From Myxococcales bacterium (GTDB lineage Bacteria > Myxococcota_A > Polyangia > Polyangiales > Polyangiaceae): DNA of 64,000 nt. Positions 17,653-25,573 of this stretch are shown piece after piece (positions within the stretch are counted from its first letter, which is position 1; every line of letters begins with the position of its first letter). Under the pieces are notes generated by a model that saw only the letters and a program-made list of their open reading frames with translations, had not been told where the DNA came from and made no database searches. Made by a program: the position numbers and the translations under genes. The DNA lies in assembly GCA_016720545.1 (NCBI GenBank), contig JADKKK010000001.1:806001-870000 (forward strand). Reading direction: 5' to 3'.

Positions 17653-20013
17653 GTGCCCGAGGACGACGACGATCTGTTCGGCGAGGAAGAGGCAGACGCC
17701 GGCAGCGCGCACGAGCTCGCCGCCCCCGCCGACCTCTCGCTGAACGAGCCCCAGGCGCGCGCCGTCGCCCACACCGCGGGGCCCCTGCTGGTGTTCGCGG
17801 GGGCGGGGAGCGGCAAGACCCGCGTGATCACCTACCGAATCGCGAACCTGATCGCGCGGCACCACGTGCCGCCGTTCCGGCTGCTCGCCGTCACGTTCAC
17901 GAACAAGGCCGCGGGCGAAATGCGTCATCGGCTCGAGGAGATGCTCGGCTCGCAGGTCCGCGAGGCGTGGGTAGGCACCTTCCACGCGACCTGCGCGCGC
18001 ATCCTCCGCCGGTACCCGGAGGCCGCGGCGCTGAGCTCCGGGTTCGTCATCTACGACACGCAGGACCAGCGCTCGATCATGACGCGGGCGCTCCGCGCGC
18101 TCGATCTCGACGAGAAGCGCTACCCGGCGCGGGCGATGCTCGCCCGGGTCCACAAGGAGAAGCAGGAGGGCCGCGGGCCCGAGGACATGGCGCTCGATTC
18201 GTACCTGGACGAGGCGGCCAAGCGCGCCTACGTCGCCTATGAGGAGCGCATGCGGGCCGCGAACGCGGTCGATTTCGAGGACCTCATCTGGCGCGTCGTG
18301 GGCGTGCTCGAGGCGAAGGACTCCGCCCCCCCAGCGACGCGCGAGGCACGAGACGCGCTCCTGCGCCGCTTCTCGCACGTGCTGGTCGACGAGTTTCAGG
18401 ACACGAACGGCACGCAGTACCGGCTGCTCAAGGCGCTCGCCGCGCGCACCCGCAACCTCTGCGTCGTGGGCGACGACGACCAGTCGATCTACCGGTGGCG
18501 CGGCGCCGACGTGCGCAACATCCGGGGCTTTCGGCGCGACTACCCCGACGCCGAGGTGGTCAAGCTCGAGCAGAACTACCGCTCCTCCGCCAACATCGTG
18601 CGCGGGGCGCTGGGGGTCATCGCCCCCTCGGCCACGCGCGAGCCGAAGGAGCTCTTCACCGAGAACGACGAGGGCGGGAAGGTCCACGTCGTCGAGACCG
18701 CGTCCGAGCGCGACGAGGCCGCCTACGTCGTGCGGCTCGTGCGCGACGCCGTGGCGGGCGGGGTGGAGCCGCGGAATATTGCTGTATTCTACAGGGTTCA
18801 CGCGCAGTCGCGCGTACTGGAAGAGGCGATGCGCGCCGCCAATCTGCCCTATCAGGTGGTCGGGGGGATGAAGTTTTACGAGCGGGCGGAGGTGAAGGAC
18901 GCCCTCTCCTACCTGCGCGTGCTCACCAACCCGAAGAGCGACGTCGACCTCCTGCGGGTGGTGAACGTCCCTCCACGCGGGATCGGGAAGACCACGCTCG
19001 ACCGCCTCGTGTTGCTCGCGAACACCCTGGGCGTGTCGGTGTTCCAGGCGATGGCCCACCTCGAGCAGGCCCCCGAGATCGGCCCGCCGGCGCGCAAGCG
19101 CCTCGGGCAGGTGCGCGCGCTGCTGGGCGCCCTCTCCGAGGCCGCGCGGGAGCAGACCCCCGCGGAGACGCTCCGCGACGTGCTCGCGAAGACCGGCTAC
19201 CGCGCCGCGCTAGAGGCCGAAGACAGCGCCGAGTCGGACTCGCGGCTCGAGAACCTGGCCGAGCTCGAGGGCTCGCTCGCCGACTTCGCGGCCGAGTGCG
19301 AGGCGCGGGGAGAGCGCGCGACGGTGGAGGGGTTCCTGGAGCGCGTGTCGCTGAACTCCGACCTCGACGCCCTCGCGGAGACGGGCCGCGCCACCCTCAT
19401 GACCATCCACAGCGCGAAGGGCCTCGAGTTCGACGTCGTGCTCGTGACGGGCCTCGAGGAGGACATGTTCCCCTACAAGGGCATGGACCTCCGCGGTGAC
19501 GAGGAGCTCGACGAGGAGCGGCGCCTCGCGTACGTCGCCGTGACCCGCGCGCGCCAGCACCTCGTGCTGACCTACGCCAAGACCCGCCAGATCTTCGGCA
19601 CGACGCGCCTCGCGGCGCCGAGCCGGTTTCTACGCGATCTCCCGCGCGACGTGGTGCACGCGAGCGCCACCTCCGCCGCGAAGGGCGCGGAGGCCGTGCG
19701 CTACGCCGACGCGCCGACGCGCGCCCGCGCGAGCGGAGACTTTCACCACCCGCAGGCCCGCTTCCACGCCCCGCAGGCCCGGCCGGCCCCCCCTGTCGCG
19801 CCGGGCGAGCGCTACGTGGACCACGACGACGCGGATCTCGCGCACGACGACGGCGGCGGGACAGAGCTGCGCCGCGGCGCGCGCGTGCGGCACAAGAAGT
19901 TCGGGATCGGCCAGGTGGTCAAGACCCTGGAGCTCGGCGAGCCGGCGGTCGTCGCGTTCTTTCCCGGGTGGGGCGAGATGAAGGTGCTCGCGAGGTTCCT
20001 CGAGCCTGGGTGA
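17653..20013 (+). CDS. pcrA: UvrD/PcrA-type 3'-5' DNA helicase
   Basis: The 786-residue superfamily 1A helicase works in nucleotide-excision and mismatch repair and in replication-transcription conflict. Motifs in order are FAGAGSGKTRVITYR (Walker A, residues 48-62), VTFTNKAAGEM (Ia), VDEFQDTNGTQY (II), VVGDDDQSIYRWRGAD (III), LEQNYRSSANI (IV), MTIHSAKGLEFDVV (V) and VAVTRARQHLVL (VI). The last 50 residues (GARVRHKKFGIGQVVK, VAFFPGWGEMKVLARFLEP) form the Tudor-like C-terminal domain that contacts RNA polymerase in PcrA. A GTG at 17653 is the only start that gives a sensible acidic N-terminus. It is divergent from grpE, and the 146-bp gap contains a GTCGGCCCC triplet repeat. Confidence 0.96.
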   Translation: MPEDDDDLFGEEEADAGSAHELAAPADLSLNEPQARAVAHTAGPLLVFAGAGSGKTRVITYRIANLIARHHVPPFRLLAVTFTNKAAGEMRHRLEEMLGSQVREAWVGTFHATCARILRRYPEAAALSSGFVIYDTQDQRSIMTRALRALDLDEKRYPARAMLARVHKEKQEGRGPEDMALDSYLDEAAKRAYVAYEERMRAANAVDFEDLIWRVVGVLEAKDSAPPATREARDALLRRFSHVLVDEFQDTNGTQYRLLKALAARTRNLCVVGDDDQSIYRWRGADVRNIRGFRRDYPDAEVVKLEQNYRSSANIVRGALGVIAPSATREPKELFTENDEGGKVHVVETASERDEAAYVVRLVRDAVAGGVEPRNIAVFYRVHAQSRVLEEAMRAANLPYQVVGGMKFYERAEVKDALSYLRVLTNPKSDVDLLRVVNVPPRGIGKTTLDRLVLLANTLGVSVFQAMAHLEQAPEIGPPARKRLGQVRALLGALSEAAREQTPAETLRDVLAKTGYRAALEAEDSAESDSRLENLAELEGSLADFAAECEARGERATVEGFLERVSLNSDLDALAETGRATLMTIHSAKGLEFDVVLVTGLEEDMFPYKGMDLRGDEELDEERRLAYVAVTRARQHLVLTYAKTRQIFGTTRLAAPSRFLRDLPRDVVHASATSAAKGAEAVRYADAPTRARASGDFHHPQARFHAPQARPAPPVAPGERYVDHDDADLAHDDGGGTELRRGARVRHKKFGIGQVVKTLELGEPAVVAFFPGWGEMKVLARFLEPG

Positions 20014-20074
20014 AGGCGCGCGCTTCGCTCGGGCGCGCCCGCCGCGGCCTGGCTCACGCCCGTGGGCCCCTGGC

Positions 20075-21043
20075 TCAGAGGGCGCGCGAGAACGACAGGC
20101 GCGGCGACGCCCCGAAGCCGAAGCGGTAGAGGAAGCGAAGGAGCTCGAACGACTCCCGCGCGACCTCGGTCTCGAGCGCCTCCACGTGGAGCGCCGCGAG
20201 GTTGTCGAGTAGCTGCGCGAGCAGGGCTCGCGCGAAGCCGCGTCCGGCGACATCGGGGTTCACCCCGATGGTGTCGAGGGAGCCTGTCGGCCCGACGTGG
20301 CCGAAGTCGCCGAGGTCCACGCGCGCCATGGCGAAGGCGACGACGAAGCCGTCGTCCTCCGCCACGAGCGACACGACGATCGCCGACTCGCGGAGCGCGG
20401 CGTCCACTTTCTTGGCGAGATAACGCGCGCGATCCTCCCCCGTGATGCGCGCGTCGATCCGCGCGATCATGGGGAGATCACTGGCACGCAGGTGGCGGAT
20501 GAGCGGAGGGGGCCGCTCAAACTCCTCCTCGGTGGCTGCCAGCGGCATGCGCTGAACGCGCCGCTCGAGCAGCATGCGCGGACCGAGGGCGAAGCCGGCG
20601 CGCGCCAAGAAGGGGAGCATGCGGTTGTCGCGCCAGTCGGCCTGAGTGACGAGCGTCTGCGCCGAGCGCGCACGGGCCCGCTCCGCGAGCGCGTCCACCA
20701 GCACGCGCCCAAGACCCTGGCCCTGGAGGCCAGGCTCGACGCCCACCGCTTCGAGCACGAGGGAGGGGGCCCGACCACCGAACTCGCCGCCGCCGAGGCG
20801 CCCGAGCGCGAAGCCGCGCAGCTCGGCGCCCGCCGCGAGCCCGAACTGGACGTGGCCCGTCGGATCGGCCTGCGCGACGGCGAGTCGTCGCTCGAAATAG
20901 GCGCGGCGCGCCCCGCCCGTGATCCGTCGATCGAGATCGACGACCGCGTCGAGATCGCCAGGCGCGAGCGCCCTCACGCTCACCCCACGTTCACCTCCGC
21001 TCACCCCCCGCTCCGCGGTGGCTGCTCCCGGGCTCGCATCCAT
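20075..21043 (-). CDS. Tandem GNAT-family N-acetyltransferase
   Basis: The 322-residue protein contains two GNAT domains. The first (about residues 20-150) has the acetyl-CoA loop VGVEPGLQGQGLGRVLVDAL and the second (about 180-320) has VNPDVAGRGFARALLAQLL. Both begin with a similar R-x-L-x-x-x-DL block and an RITGxxRxxY element, so the protein arose by internal duplication. The ATG at 21043 has a strong GGAGGAGG ribosome site eight bases upstream. It lies 35 bp downstream of had on the same strand and could be co-transcribed with it. The acceptor substrate is unknown; a role in benzoyl-CoA metabolism is not indicated. Confidence 0.85.
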   Translation of the reverse strand: MDASPGAATAERGVSGGERGVSVRALAPGDLDAVVDLDRRITGGARRAYFERRLAVAQADPTGHVQFGLAAGAELRGFALGRLGGGEFGGRAPSLVLEAVGVEPGLQGQGLGRVLVDALAERARARSAQTLVTQADWRDNRMLPFLARAGFALGPRMLLERRVQRMPLAATEEEFERPPPLIRHLRASDLPMIARIDARITGEDRARYLAKKVDAALRESAIVVSLVAEDDGFVVAFAMARVDLGDFGHVGPTGSLDTIGVNPDVAGRGFARALLAQLLDNLAALHVEALETEVARESFELLRFLYRFGFGASPRLSFSRAL

Positions 21044-21078
21044 GGTGCCTCCTCCTCTTCGTGGCCCCGTCAGTTCAC

Positions 21079-22137
21079 TCACCGCCGCGGGTCGAAGACG
21101 ACCCTCCGCGTCAACCGATGATTGGCCATGTCGTCCAGAATCCCATTGACCTCGGACAGCGGCGCGTGTTCGACGAACGGCGCCAGCGCGACACGACCCG
21201 AATAAATCAGGTCGAGGACAGCCGGGTAGGCCTCGGGCGGACATCCCCACGTCCCGTGCACAGTGGCGTCGAAGGCCATCAGGTTCGAGAGGCGCAGCTC
21301 GACCGGGCTCGCGCAATACCCAGCCTGGACCATGGTCGCGGCCGGCGCGAGCAGGGTGAACGCGAGCGTTTGCCCCTTTGGCGTCCCGCTGCATTCGAAG
21401 ACTCGATATCGGAGCGAGGGCACGCCCCAGTCGGCCGCGAGGCGATGCACCTCTTTCCGTATTTCCTTCGGCGGGCGATCGCCCACGACGACGCCGTGCT
21501 CCGCGCCGTGGGCGGCGACGAGCGCGAGGCGCGAGGCCTCCACGTCGATCGCCACGACCCGCGCGCCGAGCGCTCGCGCGATCTGGATGACGTAGCCGCC
21601 CACGCCGCCCGCCCCCACGACGAACGCGACGTCTCCGGCCACGAGGCCCGCGCGGACGACCGCCTGATAGGCTGTCGACACGGCGTCGGCCACGACGGCG
21701 AGGTGGCGAGGATCGACGCTCGGAGGCACGTCCGTGAGTGGCACGAGGGGCGCCGCGGGGAGCGTCACGTGGGTCGCGAACCCCCCGTGGACGTCGTTGC
21801 CGGGCATCTTCTGCTTCGGGCACGCGTTCCCACGCCCGGCGCGGCAGAAGTCGCAGCTGCCGCAGGGCAGCACCGCCGGCACGAGCACGCGCGCGCCGAC
21901 GAGGGCCTCGTGGGCGCCACCGGCCGCTACCACCCGGCCGACGATCTCGTGCCCGAGCACCAGCGGCAGCGCGTGACGGGGCGCGACCTCCCCGCGCGCG
22001 TACGCGAGGTCGGTGTGGCATAGCCCACACGCCTCGACCTCGACCACCGCCTGGTGTTCCGCGAGGCTCGCGAGCTCGAGCGACTGCCGCTCGAGGGGCG
22101 CGCCCGCCGCCGTCAGCACATAGGCCTCGAATGACAT
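21079..22137 (-). CDS. had: 6-hydroxycyclohex-1-ene-1-carbonyl-CoA dehydrogenase
   Basis: The 352-residue zinc-dependent medium-chain dehydrogenase oxidises 6-hydroxycyclohex-1-ene-1-carbonyl-CoA to the 6-oxo compound with NAD+, the third step of the central benzoyl-CoA pathway. Visible are CGLCHTDLAYARGEV, GHEIVGRVVAAGG, the structural-zinc cysteines in LPCGSCDFCRAGRGNAC, the MPGNDVHGGFATHV segment typical of Had, the GAGGVGGYVIQIA nucleotide-binding loop and VELRLSNLMAFDATVHGTWG. The resemblance to Thauera and Azoarcus Had, as I remember those sequences, extends over the whole length. It is separated from the bcr genes by a plus-strand hemerythrin gene and two repeat elements. An FNR-like palindrome lies 34-47 bp upstream of its ATG. 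Confidence 0.92.
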   Translation of the reverse strand: MSFEAYVLTAAGAPLERQSLELASLAEHQAVVEVEACGLCHTDLAYARGEVAPRHALPLVLGHEIVGRVVAAGGAHEALVGARVLVPAVLPCGSCDFCRAGRGNACPKQKMPGNDVHGGFATHVTLPAAPLVPLTDVPPSVDPRHLAVVADAVSTAYQAVVRAGLVAGDVAFVVGAGGVGGYVIQIARALGARVVAIDVEASRLALVAAHGAEHGVVVGDRPPKEIRKEVHRLAADWGVPSLRYRVFECSGTPKGQTLAFTLLAPAATMVQAGYCASPVELRLSNLMAFDATVHGTWGCPPEAYPAVLDLIYSGRVALAPFVEHAPLSEVNGILDDMANHRLTRRVVFDPRR

Positions 22138-22170
22138 CGCGAGAGTGTGCCGCGTGCGCCCGCGCGCCAG

Positions 22171-22184
22171 CTGACGAATATCAA
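22171..22184. promoter_or_regulatory. Candidate FNR/AcpR-type binding site in the had-hemerythrin gap
   Basis: Read on the minus strand this is TTGAT-ATTC-GTCAG, matching 8 of 10 positions of FNR (TTGATN4ATCAA) and 9 of 10 of the TTGATN4GTCAA form I recall for AcpR of Azoarcus. It lies almost midway in the 82-bp gap, 40 bp from had and 42 bp from the hemerythrin start, so it could serve either or both. Confidence 0.5.
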
Positions 22185-22219
22185 CACACGGCGCGCTCGC
22201 GCGGGATGAATTACAGCCA

Positions 22220-22816
22220 ATGACCGATAGATGGCTGAAGGGCGACGGGGACGCAGTGCTGCGGACGCTCGTCGGAGAGCACCGGCGCATCGAGGCGCTC
22301 CTCGACACGCTCGAACGGATGGGCGAGGCGATCGAGCGGGGGGAGGACCTCCCCCGGCCCCACCTCTGCGAGCTGACGGCGCTCCTGAAGGCGTACGCGG
22401 ACGCGCACCACCACAGGAAGGAGGAGGAGATCCTCTTCCGCGCGATGGTGGCCGCGGGCCTCAGCGACGAGGAGGGTCCGGTCGCGTTCATGCTCGAGCA
22501 GCACGACGAGGGGCGGGATCTGGTCTCCCGCCTGGGCGACCTCGCCGAGGGCCCCCCATGGTCCGCGGGCGAGCGGGCCCAGGTCGCGCGCCTCGCGAGG
22601 GACTTCGCGATCCTCCTTCGGGCCCACATCCGAGACGAAGACGACGTGGTCTACCCGCTCGCCGTCGCTCGCCTGCGTCCGGCCGCGTGGGCCGACGTGA
22701 CCCGCGCATGCGCGCAGGCCGACGCCGAGGCCACAGAGGTCGTCACGAACCTCACGCGACGCGCGGACGCGCTCGTGCAGCTCTACGCTACCGCGACACG
22801 CCCCGCCATCGCCTAG
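22220..22816 (+). CDS. Hemerythrin HHE domain protein
   Basis: The 198-residue, mostly helical protein carries the ligand set of hemerythrin-like di-iron proteins: His21 in GEHRRIEALLD, His63-65 and Glu69 in HHHRKEEEILF, His95 in EQHDEGRDL, and His136 with Glu140 in HIRDEDDVVYPLA. Such proteins bind O2 or NO, or sense oxygen or iron. It is the only plus-strand gene within the benzoyl-CoA region and is divergent from had, sharing a gap that holds an FNR-like site. A role in sensing or scavenging O2 near the oxygen-sensitive reductase is an inference from position. The ATG at 22220 lacks a clear ribosome site, so the message may be leaderless or the start uncertain. It ends six bases before repeat element A. 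Confidence 0.87.
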   Translation: MTDRWLKGDGDAVLRTLVGEHRRIEALLDTLERMGEAIERGEDLPRPHLCELTALLKAYADAHHHRKEEEILFRAMVAAGLSDEEGPVAFMLEQHDEGRDLVSRLGDLAEGPPWSAGERAQVARLARDFAILLRAHIRDEDDVVYPLAVARLRPAAWADVTRACAQADAEATEVVTNLTRRADALVQLYATATRPAIA

Positions 22817-22821
22817 CTGCT

Positions 22822-23009
22822 CTAGCACACCTGCGAGACTTCATTCTCGCAGTGGTGGTAGTTGGCCGCGGGAGCGGACAAGCCGGAGGGGTGAAGCGGC
22901 CAGCATTGTGGCCGAGAGGGGGCGCCGCGCCCCCTCCGGGACAGGGCTAGCACGACTGCCGTTCGCGCAGCGAACTGCGTAGCGAGAGGGAACCTCTCAG
23001 TAGTGCTAG
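22822..23009 (+). repeat. Hairpin-rich 188-bp dispersed repeat, copy A
   Basis: This element has a near-identical inverted copy at 39960-40146 (about 96% identity: roughly six substitutions and two small indels by eye). Its ends are inverted repeats of CTAGCACNNCTGC. Inside are several perfect stems: TGCGAGA/TCTCGCA around CTTCAT (22832-22851), GGCCA/TGGCC, AGGGGGCG/CGCCCCCT around CCG, GTTCGC/GCGAAC around GCA, and GAGAGG/CCTCTC around GAA. It occupies the space after the hemerythrin stop codon. Two inverted palindromic ends around a spacer recall REPIN or MITE organisation. No coding potential was recognised. Confidence 0.85.
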
Positions 23010-23307
23010 TCCCCTGGAAGCGTGATCCCTTCCAGAAGTCGGGCGGCTCGGCCTTTCGCCACAAGGGAGCGAGGGGGTGTCCCGTTTTCGGCGGCGGTGG
23101 GAGGATACTCATGTTCGAGGGTCGGCGTTCTCGCGCGGTCACACCCGAAACCACTGTCCCCTGAGCGCAAAGCGCCGCCTCCACCGCGCGGAACGACGTC
23201 CGAGTTGAGGACGGGCCCGCCGCCGCCGAAAACGGGGCACCCCATCGCTCCTCGGCATGACACCGAAGACCCGACTTCTGATACGAACCACGACTCCAGG
23301 GGACTAG
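23006..23307. repeat. 302-bp palindromic element with CTAGTCCCCTGGA ends
   Basis: Perfect 13-bp terminal inverted repeats (23006-23018 and 23295-23307) bound this element. Further inverted matches are nested inside: AGAAGTCGGG at 23034-23043 against 23270-23279, and a 27-bp pair with two mismatches at 23075-23101 against 23216-23242. The left end shares its CTAG with the right end of repeat A, and the right end contains the TAG stop codon of bcrD. No transposase is present, so it is a non-autonomous or structural element. A second copy was not seen in the window. Confidence 0.75.
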
Positions 23308-24221
23308 CTCGCCCCGGAGAGAGGGAGGAGCGCCGGCGACACGTCGCCTCCCGGCAGGCTCGCCCGTGCCCGACGGCGCTCGAGCTGGTCAAAGCGGAAC
23401 GCCCCGAGCATGGCGGCGCCGAGCGCCCCGGCGAGCGACGAGAGCGGGTGAACGCGCACCGTGAGCGGCGCGAGCGCCTTCTTCGGCGAGCGCCGCTCGT
23501 TCGCGAGCAACCCGGCCAGAACCGCGACGAGGCCCGTGTCGTGGGCGAGGCCTCCGGTCACCGCCACCACCCCCTCCGCGCCGGCAGCGCGCGCGAGCCT
23601 CACGAGGCGCCCGGCGATGCTGAGGTGAATGCCGCGGAGGATGTCCCCGGCGCCGAGCCCGCGCGCGACCATGTTGATGACGTCCGTCTCGGCGAGCACA
23701 GCGCAGACGCTCGACACCTCCTCGACCTGGGTCGACGCGAGCGAGAGCGGTCCGACGTCCTCGAGCGGCACTCCGAGATACCGCGCGATGTTCTCGAGGA
23801 ACTGCCCCGTACCGCTCGCGCACTGGCTGGTCATGCGGTGTCCGAGGACCTTCCCGCGACCGTCCATCCGCAGCGCCCGCGCGTGCAGCGCGCCAAGATC
23901 GAGGACCGCTCGTGCCTCCGGAATGAGCTGGAGTGCGCCGCGCGCGTGCGTGGTCATTCCGTAAAAATGCCCAGTGGCGAACGAGACGGCGTCGACGTCA
24001 CCCGTGCTCGCGACGTAGCAGAGGTCTCGCTCCGCCACCTTCGCGGTCGCGCAGGCCTCCTCGAAGGTCGCGCGCACCACGTCGAAGACGTTGCGCCGTC
24101 GAATGCGCTGGGAGGCGGTGGCGAGGACCTCGACGTCCTCACCCGCGAGGCTGCGCACGAGGCACACTTTGACCGCGCTCGACCCGGCGTCCACGCCCGC
24201 CGAGAGGTGGGGGCGGCTCAC
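23304..24221 (-). CDS. bcrD: Benzoyl-CoA reductase, subunit D (ATPase subunit)
   Basis: The 305-residue subunit belongs to the BcrAD/BadFG ATPase family (acetate-kinase/Hsp70 fold). It has the phosphate loop SAGVDAGSSAVKVCLVRS, the cluster-binding Cys134 in MTSQCASGTGQFLENIARYL, Cys173 in SSVCAVLAETDVIN and a VTGGLAHDTGLV adenosine motif. With BcrA it forms the dimeric activator whose [4Fe-4S] cluster bridges the two subunits and drives electrons to the BcrBC module at the cost of ATP. Its start overlaps the bcrA stop by 4 nt. The stop codon TAG lies inside the terminal repeat of the neighbouring palindromic element; length is near that of Thauera BcrD, so the protein does not appear truncated. 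Confidence 0.93.
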   Translation of the reverse strand: MSRPHLSAGVDAGSSAVKVCLVRSLAGEDVEVLATASQRIRRRNVFDVVRATFEEACATAKVAERDLCYVASTGDVDAVSFATGHFYGMTTHARGALQLIPEARAVLDLGALHARALRMDGRGKVLGHRMTSQCASGTGQFLENIARYLGVPLEDVGPLSLASTQVEEVSSVCAVLAETDVINMVARGLGAGDILRGIHLSIAGRLVRLARAAGAEGVVAVTGGLAHDTGLVAVLAGLLANERRSPKKALAPLTVRVHPLSSLAGALGAAMLGAFRFDQLERRRARASLPGGDVSPALLPLSGAS

Positions 24222-25573
24222 GACGTCACCTCCAACTGCGCGGCGCGAACGAAGGCGGGTGGAGGCGCGAAGGTGCCGGAGCGCAGGTCGTCGAGCGCAA
24301 ACATCGCGGCGCCCAGCGCGCCCATGTAGATCGACTCGCTCTGGATATTGAGCGTGACCTCCGCGCCATAGTTCTCGTCGACCAGCTCTCGAAGAATCTT
24401 CGTTGCCATAGAGTTATTGCATACTCCGCCGGTAAACGTGAACTCGTCCTTCACCCCTCCGCTTCGGGCGAGGAGCGACATCGCCCTCAGCATGATCGCG
24501 CGGTGAAGGCCAGCCAGAATGTCCTCCCGCCTCTGCCCGAGTGAGAGCCTCTCGCGGAGCTCGGCGCCCGCGAACACCGTGCACGTGGAGTTGACCTTGA
24601 TGGGCTTCTTCGCCTGCAGCGCGAGAGGTCCGAGCTCGTGCAGGCCCAGCCCGAGCTCGTCGGCGATGTATCCCAGGTACCGCCCGCAACCCGCCGCGCA
24701 CCGGTCGTTCATCTGGAACGAGGTCACGACGCCTCGGTCGTCGATCTGGATCGCCTTGGTGTCTTGTCCGCCAATATCGAGGACGGTGCGTGTGCCAGGG
24801 AACACGCGGTGCGCGCCGCGCCCGTGGCAGAGGATCTCACTGCGCACCGCCTCCCTCGGGAACGGGAGGGTTTGTCGCCCGTACCCGGTCCCAACCACGG
24901 CGACCTCCTCGATCGGCTCCGCGGTCGCAGACCCGACGGCCTGAGCGAGGCTCGCCGCGATGGCCGCGTCGCCCGAGAGCGTGCCCACCTGAACGACCGC
25001 GCGACCGAGCAGGTCGCGCGTGTCGCGCGGCTTGAGCGAGGTCTCGACCTCGATGATGGCGCGGTCATAGAGCGCGACCAGCGGCTCGAAGGCGACCGCC
25101 CCGACCCGCGCCAGCGCTTCGGCCTCCGTGACGAACGCCGCGCCCGCGAGGTCTCGGAAGAAGTCGCTGCGGCGGGGGGCGCCGGCCAAGAACAGGGCCG
25201 AGGCGTCCCGCCGGACCACGGACACCACGCGCCCGACCGCGTCGCGGAGCGCCGCGGCGTCCGGGCGAGACGAGCGCGCGAGCTGGGCCTCGATCGCGTG
25301 CTCGAGAGAGGCCAGGTCGTCGAGGAACAGCTCGAGGCGGAAGGCGTCTCGCAGCGGGGAGAGCCACGCGCGCGCCGGATCCGTCTGGCCGAGCGCTCGG
25401 TCGAGCATGTCGAAGCGCGCGGCGGTGTGAGCCTCGATGCGCGCCACAGCGCACGCGACCTCGTAGTTGCTTCGGCTATTCGTGATTCCCCTGCCGAGGG
25501 TGACGCCCGACTCGTCGAGCATCACCGCTTTGGTGGTCGTGGAGCCGAGGTCTATGCCCAATACGCACCTCAT
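24218..25573 (-). CDS. bcrA: Benzoyl-CoA reductase, subunit A (ATPase subunit)
   Basis: The 451-residue ATPase opens with MRCVLGIDLGSTTTKAVMLD. It contains VVGTGYGRQTLPF, VLDIGGQDTKAIQID and the cluster-binding cysteines Cys292/Cys296 in NDRCAAGCGRYLGYIADELG and Cys331 in NSTCTVFAGAEL, then FTGGVCNNSM. The insertion at about residues 50-190, which makes it larger than BcrD, is typical of the Thauera/Rhodopseudomonas (BcrA/BadF) subtype and absent from the shorter Bzd-type ATPases, as I recall them. It hydrolyses ATP to power electron transfer from ferredoxin onto the aromatic ring. The gene overlaps bcrB and bcrD by 4 nt at its ends, so stoichiometric translation is likely. Confidence 0.94.
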   Translation of the reverse strand: MRCVLGIDLGSTTTKAVMLDESGVTLGRGITNSRSNYEVACAVARIEAHTAARFDMLDRALGQTDPARAWLSPLRDAFRLELFLDDLASLEHAIEAQLARSSRPDAAALRDAVGRVVSVVRRDASALFLAGAPRRSDFFRDLAGAAFVTEAEALARVGAVAFEPLVALYDRAIIEVETSLKPRDTRDLLGRAVVQVGTLSGDAAIAASLAQAVGSATAEPIEEVAVVGTGYGRQTLPFPREAVRSEILCHGRGAHRVFPGTRTVLDIGGQDTKAIQIDDRGVVTSFQMNDRCAAGCGRYLGYIADELGLGLHELGPLALQAKKPIKVNSTCTVFAGAELRERLSLGQRREDILAGLHRAIMLRAMSLLARSGGVKDEFTFTGGVCNNSMATKILRELVDENYGAEVTLNIQSESIYMGALGAAMFALDDLRSGTFAPPPAFVRAAQLEVTS

